From: SIG607 sp045533195
GTDB lineage: Bacteria > Bacillota > Clostridia > Oscillospirales > Acutalibacteraceae
Assembly: GCA_045533195.1 (NCBI GenBank)
Contig: JAZSHI010000052.1
Span: 1-38,211 of the forward strand
Direction of reading: 5' to 3'
Length of the DNA: 38,211 nt
The notes beneath the pieces were generated by a model, which was not told where the DNA came from, searched no databases, and was given only the letters and a program-made list of their open reading frames with translations. The position numbers and the translations under genes were made by a program. This document shows positions 1 to 7,715 of the stretch, piece after piece (positions within the stretch are counted from its first letter, which is position 1; each line of letters opens with the position of its first letter).

Positions 1-1291
1 TCTCACTCAACGTTTTCATAAGAGCACCATTATCCCACCACATATTATAACCGGCAGTAAAGGCGCCAATGGATATATCGCCCGAACCTTCAAGGATACG
101 ATACTTAAGGCTTAAAACGTAGGTAGTGGAGGTTGAAAGACATTTAACGGGAATACTATTTTCTTTTGAAATTCTTCTACCGCGCTGAAGTGTACCTTTC
201 GTTTCATCGTATATAACATTCCAATAATCCTCGGTAAAGTGGTAGTGCATAAAGCCTCTGCCGCTGTAGGCTTCCTCAGGATTATCGACAAGGCTAAAGA
301 AATGGCTTTCGGGAGCGCCATCTTCTGTTCCTTGTGTAAAGCTTTCAAAGCCGATAACTTCGTTAGAAAAACCTGCATAAAGGGTTATTTCGCAGTTTTC
401 CTCTGTTACATATTCATCGGTGAAGGGGTGGGTGCAATTTTCATCAAGGAACCAACCTTCGAAATCGGTACCGAATGTTGTAATTTTAGGGTTGGGCAAA
501 TCGATTTTATCGCCGATTTTAGCGGGAATGGTATTTTTTTCGAGTGTGCCCTGTGTTGCCACAAGCTTAATTGAGGGAATACGGGCAATATAAACATCAT
601 CAAACTGAATATCAGCGCCGTTGAAGGTCTTAGCGTTAATGGAAACGAAATTTTCACCATCGGCAAAGCTAATTGGAGTAGTAAAATTAAAGGAAAGATC
701 ATACCACTGACCAACCTGCATACCAACAGTATTTCCCTTAGCATCAACGCGGGTAAAGGTGGTGCTGTCTGTATCAAGGAGAGCAATATCACCTATTTCG
801 GTTTTTGCAGTTGAGCCGTAAACAAGATTGACCTTTGTATGATCACTACTTGCAGGATAGGTACATCCACCATATTCAAAGGAAACCTGATTTGAAACAA
901 CCTTAAAGCGAAGGGAAACAGTATATGATGCATTGGGTTTTAGTTCATAAAGACCGCTGTTATCATTAAAAACAAAGTATGTATCACGAGCGGTACGCGC
1001 ACCTCTTGTATCGGTAAGGCTTAAAACACCGTTATCAATAGTTTGCGTATTGGTAAAGCCAACTGCAGATACGTTCCGTACGTTTCCGTCACTATCTTTC
1101 GCAGTTGCACCGTGGCCATACACAGTACCGCTGTTCTTTTCGAAATCGAAGGTACGCTCATCAAGATAAGCGGCATCGGCAGTAATACCCTTAGGAACTA
1201 CTGCTACAGAAAACACCAAAAGGAAGGTCAGCACCAAGGCTAACACTCTTTTAGAATAAATATTTGCTATTAGGGATAATGTTTTTTTCAT
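1..1291 (-). CDS. Secreted surface protein with beta-sandwich regions and an InlB/Flg_new-type repeat (partial)
   Basis: An uninterrupted frame of 430 codons starts at an ATG at 1291 and runs off the left edge, so the C-terminus is missing. An AAGGAAG ribosome-binding site lies about 9 nt upstream of the ATG. The N-terminus (MKKTLSLIANIYSKR, then a hydrophobic stretch ending near ITADAA) is a signal peptide. Residues ~45-230 look like a carbohydrate-binding or jelly-roll beta-sandwich (FDFEKNSG... and IQFDDVYIARI motifs). Residues ~240-285 match the Listeria-Bacteroides (InlB B / Flg_new) repeat pattern, with FEGWFLDENC followed by EITLYAGF. A second FES-type sandwich follows. Such proteins are exported and often carry binding modules or a C-terminal dockerin, but here the tail is not visible. 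Enzymatic function is unknown. The neighbouring cohesin/dockerin genes suggest it belongs to the same surface system. Confidence 0.75.
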   Translation of the reverse strand, partial: MKKTLSLIANIYSKRVLALVLTFLLVFSVAVVPKGITADAAYLDERTFDFEKNSGTVYGHGATAKDSDGNVRNVSAVGFTNTQTIDNGVLSLTDTRGARTARDTYFVFNDNSGLYELKPNASYTVSLRFKVVSNQVSFEYGGCTYPASSDHTKVNLVYGSTAKTEIGDIALLDTDSTTFTRVDAKGNTVGMQVGQWYDLSFNFTTPISFADGENFVSINAKTFNGADIQFDDVYIARIPSIKLVATQGTLEKNTIPAKIGDKIDLPNPKITTFGTDFEGWFLDENCTHPFTDEYVTEENCEITLYAGFSNEVIGFESFTQGTEDGAPESHFFSLVDNPEEAYSGRGFMHYHFTEDYWNVIYDETKGTLQRGRRISKENSIPVKCLSTSTTYVLSLKYRILEGSGDISIGAFTAGYNMWWDNGALMKTLSE

Positions 1292-1332
1292 ATACTTTGC
1301 TTCCTTTTTAAGAAATATATCTATACAAGTTA

Positions 1333-1361
1333 ATATTAACATAAACCTATAACAAAATCAA
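1333..1361 (-). promoter_or_regulatory. Sigma-A promoter with palindrome over the -10
   Basis: On the minus strand TTGATT (1361-1356) is followed after 17 nt by TAATAT (1338-1333), upstream of the partial surface-protein gene at 1291. The -10 lies inside a perfect 12-base palindrome, GTTAATATTAAC (1329-1340), which could be an operator or chance in A+T-rich DNA. Confidence 0.5.
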
Positions 1362-1375
1362 GCAAAAACTATTCA

Positions 1376-1410
1376 AAAACAAAAAAGCGTCGGCGGAAAT
1401 CCGCCGACGC
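1376..1410 (-). terminator. Rho-independent terminator of the anchored cohesin gene
   Basis: The stem GCGTCGGCGG / CCGCCGACGC (1387-1410, 4-nt loop) is followed on the minus strand by a T-rich run (1386-1376). It lies just after the stop of the gene at 1417-2238. The stem is identical to that of the terminator at 2254-2284. Confidence 0.9.
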
Positions 1411-1416
1411 AGTTTA

Positions 1417-2238
1417 CTACTCTTTATTACCTTTTTTAAATTTTATTACCAATACCCCACCTATAATCACTAAAGCAGCAATAATGGGAATAAAATAAAC
1501 AAATTTCAAGTCATTAGTTCCATCTTTATTATCACCGTCAGGCTCGGAGGAATTTTCGGATTCATTCACTATTTCATTTGATGCCGCATCAGCAGGAATT
1601 TCGCCGGAAACATCTATTTCAGGAAGTCCCTGAGAAGAATCCACCGAAACATCCCCATCATCATTTTTTACCGCACCGCACTTTGAACAACGATAGGTGT
1701 CATCTGCTTCCTGCAAAACAAAGTCATGCTTATCACAAAGAATTGTTACAGAGCCTGTAGATGTTGCCGGTAAAAAGGCTGTAGCTTCTATTTTATTACC
1801 CGTACCTACCAAATAGGTTGCCATACCCTCTTCACAAAAAACTCTTACAAGTGTGCGTCCTGAGGTTGCGCTTTTCTTTACTTGAAATTCCAATTCAAAT
1901 AATGTCAAGTCACCCTCATAATTACGAAGCCGCTTACTGTCCATAAGAACCACCACTTCGCCCTCGGTTTCTTCATTAACAGTATAAGCAAAATTATCAG
2001 AGGCTGACATTATAGTATCTTTGTATTCCAACGCTTTGCTATCATACATCACAGTTACCCTGATGATACAAACGCCCTTATGCTCCACGAGGGATACAGG
2101 GACGGTTATTTTTTCACCGTTTTTTGCTGTTACACGTCCTGCCTTTAAAACACCAACCGTTTCATCTGCATAGGCAGGAAATACAAAAACCGATAGAGTG
2201 AACAGCAAAGTAAGGAATATAGAAATAATCTTCTTCAT
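1417..2238 (-). CDS. Membrane-anchored single-cohesin surface protein
   Basis: This 273-residue protein has a signal peptide (about 1-24, ending PAYA), a cohesin-type beta-sandwich (about 28-167, with the characteristic V..G..V.V.V opening and a VMYDSKALEY strand), and a short CDKHDF...CSKC segment (C168, C184, C187) resembling half of the cysteine-rich repeat in the upstream gene. An acidic Ser/Asn/Asp-rich linker (195-243) leads to a C-terminal membrane helix (about 245-266) followed by KFKKGNKE. Cohesins of this fold bind dockerins, so the protein could hold dockerin-bearing partners from this locus on the membrane. No LPXTG motif is seen, so the anchor is the helix itself. The start at 2238 has AAAGGTAG about 8 nt upstream, directly abutting the T-run of the preceding terminator. 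It has no obvious promoter of its own. Confidence 0.8.
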   Translation of the reverse strand: MKKIISIFLTLLFTLSVFVFPAYADETVGVLKAGRVTAKNGEKITVPVSLVEHKGVCIIRVTVMYDSKALEYKDTIMSASDNFAYTVNEETEGEVVVLMDSKRLRNYEGDLTLFELEFQVKKSATSGRTLVRVFCEEGMATYLVGTGNKIEATAFLPATSTGSVTILCDKHDFVLQEADDTYRCSKCGAVKNDDGDVSVDSSQGLPEIDVSGEIPADAASNEIVNESENSSEPDGDNKDGTNDLKFVYFIPIIAALVIIGGVLVIKFKKGNKE

Positions 2239-2253
2239 TATAATCTACCTTTC

Positions 2254-2284
2254 AAAAAAAGCGTCGGCGGAAAACCGCCGACGC
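2254..2284 (-). terminator. Terminator or attenuator between two cohesin-type genes
   Basis: The stem GCGTCGGCGG (2261-2270) / CCGCCGACGC (2275-2284) with loop AAAA on the plus strand is followed on the minus strand by seven T. It ends the gene at 2306-4414. It lies only 15 nt before the next start codon (2238), so that gene probably depends on readthrough. Confidence 0.88.
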
Positions 2285-2305
2285 ACAATTAGTAAGAACT
2301 AATTA

Positions 2306-4414
2306 TTAAAGAGCAAATCTCTTTTTGCCAACTACTACGAGAGCAGCTACTGCCATAAGAGCAACTACTGCAAATACAGCAACGTTAGCATTGTCAGAAG
2401 TTCCGGGAACCTCGGAATCTTCCTTAAGATCTTCAGCTTCTGCAAATATATATTCTTTTTCAAGGTCAGCATTGAAGGTAGCAATACCGTCTTTGATTTC
2501 AACCTCAACCTCTACAAGTTCGCCTGCAGCATTTGTGGTAAATACAGCAAGTTTCTTGAACTGATTGAATATAGCAGTATCGATGGTCATTACAACTTCG
2601 CCCTTGAGCTCAACGATATCAGATTTGAAGTTCAATGTTACAGTAACTTTGCCTTCTTCTTCGTTTGTTTCTACATCAGCAGTAAAGTCGGAAGGAAGTT
2701 TAGCATCTTCTGCCTCGAAGGTAAAGCCATTTTCTTTATCTTCTACAACCTTTTCAAGCTTAGCAATTGCACCGGAATCGATAAGCGCATCGCATACGGT
2801 ACACTTGATTTCCCACTTGCCTTCTTCAGCATCGGTAGGAGCTTTAGTTACTTCCTTTTCACCTTCGGTATGAGCAACCATATCAAGTTCCTTGGTTTCA
2901 AGAACTTCTTCACATACGGTACATTTAACTACTGCTTCGCCCTTTTCGGTACAGGTGGGAGCCTTAGTTACTTCATCTTCGCCAGCCTTATGACCGAGAG
3001 CTGCGATTTCTTTAGAATCAGTTACATCGCAACGAGTACACTTGGTAGCTTCTACACCCTTTTCGGTACAGGTAGCTGCCACAGAATTAGCTTCGTCAGC
3101 AACCATATCATGTCCGAGCTTTTCAACAACTGCAGGTTCAGTAGTATAATCGCAACCTTCACGGGTACACTTAAGAACCTCTACACCGTCTTCGGTACAG
3201 GTAGGATCTACGGAATTAGCATCGTCTTTAACAAGAACGTGTTCAACAACAGCGCCGATTTCAACTCTGGTTTCACCGCAAGTCACGCAGGTATAGGTAA
3301 TGTTAGAAGTTTCGCCGCATTTTGCATCGCCATCTACAACGCCTTCATCCCAAGCATGACCGAGAGCAACTACAACGTCGTGAGTCTTATGATCGCAACG
3401 AGTACACTTTTTAGCGTTAGCTACACCAGCTTCGGTACAGGTAGCTTCTTTATTAGCTTCTGCATCGTCAACCATATCATGACCGAGAGCGGGAGCTACT
3501 TCGGATTCCTTATGGCCACAAACAGAACACTTCTTAGCATTCTTTACACCGTCTTCAGTACAGGTGGGAGCTTTGTTAGCTTCAGCATCATCAATCATAT
3601 CGTGAGGAATCATCTCAACCGCGTTAGTTTTAAGTACATCTCCACATACGGTACACTTAACTACTGCCTCGCCCTTTTCGGTACAGGTAGGAGCTTTAGT
3701 CTGCTCAGGTTCGCCTTCGGTATGTCCGAGAGCTGCAACTTCCTTGGTTTCGATAACCTTACCGCATTCGGTACATTTAACTACAGCTTCACCCTTTTCG
3801 TCACAGGTAGGAGCCTTAGTCTGTTCAGCTTCGCCTTTAACGTGTTCTTTACATTCTACAGTGTAAGTAGCACCTGCGCCTACAGCAACCTCATACGCAA
3901 CAGCATCGTTATTAGCGCCATCAAGCCAAACAACTTCGAAGTTGTAATCACCTACAGCAGTAGGAGCTTTGAAGTAAACTGTGATAAGAGTACCGGCAGC
4001 AGTAGCAACACCTCTACCTGCAGGGCCGCCAACAGCGTCCATTACTACCTGGAAGCCGTTTTTGCCTTCAGTCTCAGTATCGGTATTAATGGTTACAGCA
4101 AAATTACAAATCTTGTTACCATACTTCTGAGTGAAGTCGCCTTCGTCATAACCTTCGTCAAAGAGATCAGCATCATAGTAAGTCTCGATGCCGTTTGAAC
4201 CTAAAACCTGATAACGAAGAGTGAAAAGTTCACTGGTGTTATCACTTACTAATACAGGAACAGCAATAACCTTAACACCATTTCTGTCAGTAAGGGTAGG
4301 AGTTCCTAAGCTGATCTTCATAGTAGGAGCTGCGGCACTTGCAACAAGTACAGGTACGAGAAGTGCGGTGAGCATAACTACTGAAAGAATCAAAGCTAAT
4401 AGTTTCTTTTTCAT
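2306..4414 (-). CDS. Large surface protein: cohesin-like head, nine Cys-rich repeats, sorting-like tail
   Basis: The start is taken at 4414 (MKKKLLALIL...), where AAAAAAGGTG ends 6 nt before the ATG. An in-frame ATG at 4450 has a weaker site. The 702-residue product has a signal peptide (about 1-27), a cohesin-like beta-sandwich (about 30-190), and nine tandem ~40-residue repeats of the form H...TKAPTCTEKGEAVVKCTVCG...ALG, most with one Cys plus a CxxC pair. A beta-rich C-terminal domain (about 555-665) follows, then PGTSDN, a hydrophobic helix and KKRFAL. That tail has the layout of a sortase signal with a degenerate motif. The repeat type is familiar from clostridial surface proteins, but I know of no assigned function; metal or disulfide bonding is inferred from the Cys pattern. 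A full-consensus promoter suggests high expression. Confidence 0.8.
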   Translation of the reverse strand: MKKKLLALILSVVMLTALLVPVLVASAAAPTMKISLGTPTLTDRNGVKVIAVPVLVSDNTSELFTLRYQVLGSNGIETYYDADLFDEGYDEGDFTQKYGNKICNFAVTINTDTETEGKNGFQVVMDAVGGPAGRGVATAAGTLITVYFKAPTAVGDYNFEVVWLDGANNDAVAYEVAVGAGATYTVECKEHVKGEAEQTKAPTCDEKGEAVVKCTECGKVIETKEVAALGHTEGEPEQTKAPTCTEKGEAVVKCTVCGDVLKTNAVEMIPHDMIDDAEANKAPTCTEDGVKNAKKCSVCGHKESEVAPALGHDMVDDAEANKEATCTEAGVANAKKCTRCDHKTHDVVVALGHAWDEGVVDGDAKCGETSNITYTCVTCGETRVEIGAVVEHVLVKDDANSVDPTCTEDGVEVLKCTREGCDYTTEPAVVEKLGHDMVADEANSVAATCTEKGVEATKCTRCDVTDSKEIAALGHKAGEDEVTKAPTCTEKGEAVVKCTVCEEVLETKELDMVAHTEGEKEVTKAPTDAEEGKWEIKCTVCDALIDSGAIAKLEKVVEDKENGFTFEAEDAKLPSDFTADVETNEEEGKVTVTLNFKSDIVELKGEVVMTIDTAIFNQFKKLAVFTTNAAGELVEVEVEIKDGIATFNADLEKEYIFAEAEDLKEDSEVPGTSDNANVAVFAVVALMAVAALVVVGKKRFAL
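2755..3844 (-). repeat. Nine tandem ~120-bp units encoding Cys-rich repeats
   Basis: The coding units each begin with a His codon and encode about 40 residues, typically with C-x(10-12)-CxxC. Units 1, 2 and 8 are nearly identical in protein (TKAPTC...EKGEAVVKCT), which suggests recent duplication or gene conversion. Unit 5 diverges most, and unit 9 has lost the first Cys (TKAPTDAEEG). Confidence 0.85.
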
Positions 4415-4479
4415 TTGAATCACCTTTTTTCCTTTTCTAAAAAATTTCATAATATCCCTAAGGACAATTACTTGAGTTT

Positions 4480-4508
4480 ATTATAAACAGCAAGTTATAC
4501 ATTGTCAA
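4480..4508 (-). promoter_or_regulatory. Full-consensus sigma-A promoter
   Basis: TTGACA (4508-4503), a 17-nt spacer, then TATAAT (4485-4480) on the minus strand, about 65 nt ahead of the start at 4414. Both hexamers and the spacing match consensus exactly. Confidence 0.9.
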
Positions 4509-4590
4509 CACTTTTTTCAAAAAATGCACAAAACCTTTTAAATTTTCACCAATATATGTAGCAAAAATTTCATAAATCGGAAAAATATAA

Positions 4591-6150
4591 CTATTCTATG
4601 CCCGCAAGTTTAAGTTTTAGTGCCGCAAGGTCAACAGCATCAGCGACGCCGTCTAAGTTTATATCCCCTACCCTTTCATCTATTTGGGTAAGTCCTGCAA
4701 GGAACAGTTTTAACGCTGCAAGGTCAACGGTATCTACACTGCCGTCACCGTTTAGGTCGCCCAAAAGCACAGTTTCAATTAAATCCGCAAGGGGTGTGGG
4801 ATAGGGCTTATCTTTACCATATGTCCATTCTCCACCGTCAAAACGAAGTCCGGGCAGTTCATCCATAGTTTTAATTTGACTTATTCCGTCTTCCTCCAAA
4901 ATACCGAAAGCATATACTTCGTTCGCCTTTGCTCCCGAGTTTTTTCCAAAACAAGCCTTTAAGCCATCACCTGAACACAAGGAATATACCCTCTGCGCCG
5001 TGCCCGAAGCATTTCCTGAAATACCGCCCGAAAGAGCGGCAACAATACTGCCTTCACTCACGCAGTCGGTTATTTTCGAGTAGGTGGTTGTTATTCCTGC
5101 TATACCGCCCGCAACAGAAACATCCCTTATAGCTACATTTGAAGCGCAAAGAGAAATACTGCCGATATTTCTTCCTGATACCCCACCTGCGCTATTATTT
5201 CCGCAAATCTCGCCGGAGACAAAGCATTTTTTGACCGCCCCTAAATTAAATCCGCAAATAAGACCTATATTTGCAGTAGAAACACCCGTGCGGTCATATT
5301 TGTTAAGACTTTCTTCGGTAATGCTGTCATCAGGCTCTGTCCACACGTCTTTATCTGTATAATCAATATCTCCGCTTATACTGGGAGTAGAGGCTGATAC
5401 CGACATATTTATGCCTATTTTACCGTCGACAACAGCATCCTTTAAACGAAGGGAAGTGATTTCACCTCTGTTAACACCAAAAAGACCGCAATAATTATAA
5501 TAGGCTTTATTTATGGTAAGACCTGAAATGGTATGACCGTTGCCATTAAATATACCTGTAAAAGCTTCCTCTTCCCTTACCACCGCGCCGATAGGAATCC
5601 ATCCGAAGCCGTCATTATAGAAGGCTCCGCCATCCTCAAAATCTTCAGGAGCGAATTCAATATCATTCATAAGAAGATAGGCACCTCTTAAATCATTACG
5701 TATATTGTTAAGATCCTCCTTAGTATATATATGTGTATATTTAGGAACTACCGTTATATTTGCCGTCATATTTCCCAAATCAACATTACCGGTATCGGTT
5801 TCGCAAATAATATTTTTTAATGTTAATTTCGCGTTTCCAATATTTGTTGCCGTACTGTAAAATACATACGGTTCACTTGACGGAGTAAAGGTAACTGTGT
5901 ATTCTCCTCTATTGATGTCAAAGTTTATACCTGCACCGCTATAATTAGGAAAATAAATATTATAACCAATATTAGCTTTTACCTTTTTAACATTACCGCT
6001 GACAGTTATTTTTATAGAAACCGGTTGGTTAATCTCTACGGTATCCTCAACAAATTCAACTTTCACAAAAACATCAGTTTGCGCCTGAACGTTAATCCCC
6101 GTCAGTATAAAGCCGATGCACAAAACACAAATCAAAAATTTTTTTAACAT
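4591..6150 (-). CDS. GLUG-repeat secreted protein with C-terminal type I dockerin
   Basis: The start is set at the ATG at 6150 (MLKKFLICVL...), which has GGGGTG about 6 nt upstream; the longer frame would need a GTG at 6159. The signal peptide ends near INVQA. A beta-sandwich (about 25-135) precedes a long right-handed beta-helix-like region with GLUG-type motifs (GNGHTISGLTI, YCGLFGVNRG, GLICGFNLGAV, SAGGVSGRNIG, SGGISGNASG). The last ~60 residues form a complete dockerin with two calcium loops and helices (GDLNGDGSVDTVDLAALK and GDINLDGVADAVDLAALK). GLUG proteins act as adhesins or processed surface proteins; the dockerin should plug it into a cohesin. It follows the upstream cohesin-dockerin gene by 2 nt, so the two are translationally coupled. 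Confidence 0.85.
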   Translation of the reverse strand: MLKKFLICVLCIGFILTGINVQAQTDVFVKVEFVEDTVEINQPVSIKITVSGNVKKVKANIGYNIYFPNYSGAGINFDINRGEYTVTFTPSSEPYVFYSTATNIGNAKLTLKNIICETDTGNVDLGNMTANITVVPKYTHIYTKEDLNNIRNDLRGAYLLMNDIEFAPEDFEDGGAFYNDGFGWIPIGAVVREEEAFTGIFNGNGHTISGLTINKAYYNYCGLFGVNRGEITSLRLKDAVVDGKIGINMSVSASTPSISGDIDYTDKDVWTEPDDSITEESLNKYDRTGVSTANIGLICGFNLGAVKKCFVSGEICGNNSAGGVSGRNIGSISLCASNVAIRDVSVAGGIAGITTTYSKITDCVSEGSIVAALSGGISGNASGTAQRVYSLCSGDGLKACFGKNSGAKANEVYAFGILEEDGISQIKTMDELPGLRFDGGEWTYGKDKPYPTPLADLIETVLLGDLNGDGSVDTVDLAALKLFLAGLTQIDERVGDINLDGVADAVDLAALKLKLAGIE

Positions 6151-6152
6151 AT

Positions 6153-6752
6153 TTAACACCCCGCAAGATATAATTTAAGAGAAGCTAAATCGGTTGTAGT
6201 TACCGTACCGTTTTTATCGTAATCGGCAAAATCGCTTATGCTTTTTTCAATGGCAGCAAGGTAAAGTTTTAATATAGCCAAATCGGTTGTAGTTATTTTC
6301 CCATCTCCGTTGACATCTCCTCTGGTGGCAGCATCAATACTTACGCTGTATGTAACAGAAGGATATGAATATTCCTTAACACCATCGGCAGAATATATAT
6401 TGGTGATTTTTATATCGGTTTTTCCCGAAGTTTTCGTGCGAAAAGCAAAGGCTACGCTATCACTTTTACCATTACCGACATTTGCATATCTTATTTTGCC
6501 TTTTTCATATTCATTACACATACCGCCGGAAACATTGATAAAATCAAGAACGGAGGTGTCGTATTGTAAATCATACATAAAGGCAAAAGACTCCATATCG
6601 GTATTAAAGGTGACAGAAAGAGAAAGTTTCTCACCGCTTTGAAGATACTTGTTAAGTTTCAGGACGGTTACTCCGCCGTCGGCAAAAGCAGAGAAGGAAA
6701 AAACCGAAACCATCAATAAAAGGGCAAGAAAAATACAAAACAGTCTTTTCAT
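6153..6752 (-). CDS. Small cohesin + dockerin protein
   Basis: This 199-residue protein has a signal peptide (about 1-24, ending SAFA), one cohesin-type domain (about 27-140, with VTFNTDMESF and YDLQYDTSVLDF strands), and a dockerin (about 143-199) with two calcium-loop/helix units, GDVNGDGKITTTDLAILK and ADYDKNGTVTTTDLASLK. A cohesin and a dockerin in one short chain make an adaptor: it can bind one partner and be bound by another. AAGGAG lies 7 nt before the ATG, and a promoter lies just upstream. It is the first gene of a two-gene transcript with the GLUG-dockerin gene. Confidence 0.88.
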   Translation of the reverse strand: MKRLFCIFLALLLMVSVFSFSAFADGGVTVLKLNKYLQSGEKLSLSVTFNTDMESFAFMYDLQYDTSVLDFINVSGGMCNEYEKGKIRYANVGNGKSDSVAFAFRTKTSGKTDIKITNIYSADGVKEYSYPSVTYSVSIDAATRGDVNGDGKITTTDLAILKLYLAAIEKSISDFADYDKNGTVTTTDLASLKLYLAGC

Positions 6753-6781
6753 TATTTTCTCCTTAGAAAGTTATTCACTTT

Positions 6782-6810
6782 ATTATACAATATTTATAAA
6801 AGAAAATCAA
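6782..6810 (-). promoter_or_regulatory. Sigma-A promoter for the cohesin-dockerin/GLUG operon
   Basis: TTGATT (6810-6805), a 17-nt spacer and TATAAT (6787-6782) on the minus strand, about 30 nt before the ATG at 6752. Confidence 0.8.
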
Positions 6811-6813
6811 CCA

Positions 6814-6855
6814 AATAAAAAAATAAGCCTGACCGATACATAATATCAGTCAGGC
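6814..6855 (-). terminator. Rho-independent terminator of the cohesin-dockerin gene at 6874
   Basis: GCCTGACCGATA (6827-6838) pairs with TATCAGTCAGGC (6844-6855), a 12-bp stem with one wobble pair, and a T-run follows on the minus strand. It sits immediately upstream of the next promoter, so the two units are separate. Confidence 0.88.
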
Positions 6856-6873
6856 ACAGTATTTTATTTATAA

Positions 6874-7527
6874 TTATTTACCTACAAGAAGAAGCTTCAA
6901 CTTCGCAAGGTCAATAGCATCAACACTTTCGTCATCGTTAAGGTCGGCACCGGGGCAAACCTCATCCTCTAAGTCTGCAAGGTACCGTTTCATTTTAGCA
7001 AGGTCGATAGCATCGGCTTTTCCGTCACCGTCAACGTCACCGGGGATAACAACCGCTGCGGGAACGATAACATTAACAACACCCTCAAAACTGCTTACAG
7101 ATACATCATTTGCACCGTTTTTGGCGGTAGCGGAAAGCGTAACCTTCTTTTCACCTTCTGTTGTTGCAGTAAAGGTAACCTTTGCAATACAACCATCGTC
7201 TGTCATAGTATCTTTTGCAGAAACGGTAACCACGTTGTTTTCAAGGGTGGCTGTTCCGAAATCACCATTTGCTACGCTTTTGATAGTAATGCCTGCGGGA
7301 AGGTTAAAGGTAACCTTAATCTCGGTAATGCTCGGATTATTCTCGACCATTATATCAACCGTTACGTCGCCGCCTTTGATAACTTCGGCTTTTTCAAAAT
7401 TAACAGTTGTAGGGAAAACACTATCAATATCGACTTCAGTATCATCCGTTCCTTCTTGAGCAAAAACACCGACAGCCAAAGTAAACATCATACATATACA
7501 AAGAATAACAGCTAAGATTTTTTTCAT
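6874..7527 (-). CDS. Small cohesin + dockerin protein
   Basis: The start is set at 7527 (MKKILAVILC...), where GGAAGGTGT precedes the ATG by about 7 nt; a longer frame to 7596 overlaps the promoter. The 217-residue product has a signal peptide (about 1-23, ending GVFA), an acidic spacer, a cohesin domain (about 35-155, with INGG-like spacing seen as EVIKGGDVTVDI and a CIAKVTFTA strand), and a C-terminal dockerin with loops GDVDGDGKADAIDLAKMK and ADLNDDESVDAIDLAKLK. It is monocistronic, with its own promoter and terminator. It has the same architecture as the gene at 6153-6752 but a different dockerin loop (DAID rather than TTTD), so the partners may differ. Confidence 0.88.
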   Translation of the reverse strand: MKKILAVILCICMMFTLAVGVFAQEGTDDTEVDIDSVFPTTVNFEKAEVIKGGDVTVDIMVENNPSITEIKVTFNLPAGITIKSVANGDFGTATLENNVVTVSAKDTMTDDGCIAKVTFTATTEGEKKVTLSATAKNGANDVSVSSFEGVVNVIVPAAVVIPGDVDGDGKADAIDLAKMKRYLADLEDEVCPGADLNDDESVDAIDLAKLKLLLVGK

Positions 7528-7572
7528 TTTTATACACCTTCCATATACGGTATTCTTAATCAAGTGTAGTTT

Positions 7573-7600
7573 ATCATATATTTTTCCTTTTGTCAATCAA
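7573..7600 (-). promoter_or_regulatory. Probable sigma-A promoter for the 6874-7527 gene
   Basis: TTGATT (7600-7595), 16 nt, then TATGAT (7578-7573) on the minus strand. An overlapping TTGACA (7596-7591) with TAAACT 17 nt further is an alternative. Confidence 0.55.
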
Positions 7601-7662
7601 CTTTTGTTTAAATGCAACAAAACAATAAATCAAAATAATCGCATATATGAATTGAGCTATTC

Positions 7663-7691
7663 TTGATTTTTTCACGCAAGTAGTATATTAT
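7663..7691 (+). promoter_or_regulatory. Sigma-A promoter for the isomerase-like gene
   Basis: TTGATT (7663-7668), 17 nt, TATTAT (7686-7691), 24 nt before the ATG at 7716. Confidence 0.7.
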
Positions 7692-7715
7692 GTAAACAAG
7701 AAAGGTGCTGTTTTT

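Noticed and set aside
112..1243. Several apparent open frames on both strands (112-378, 239-574, 406-792, 1043-1243)
   Set aside because: All are out-of-frame readings of the single 430-codon frame that starts at 1291 and runs off the window. They lack ribosome-binding sites and look like low-complexity or compositionally odd protein.
2870..4198. A 442-codon open frame on the plus strand
   Set aside because: It is the mirror of the Cys-rich repeat gene. The repeats keep the opposite strand free of stops. Its product is Phe/Ser/Thr-rich with no signal of selection.
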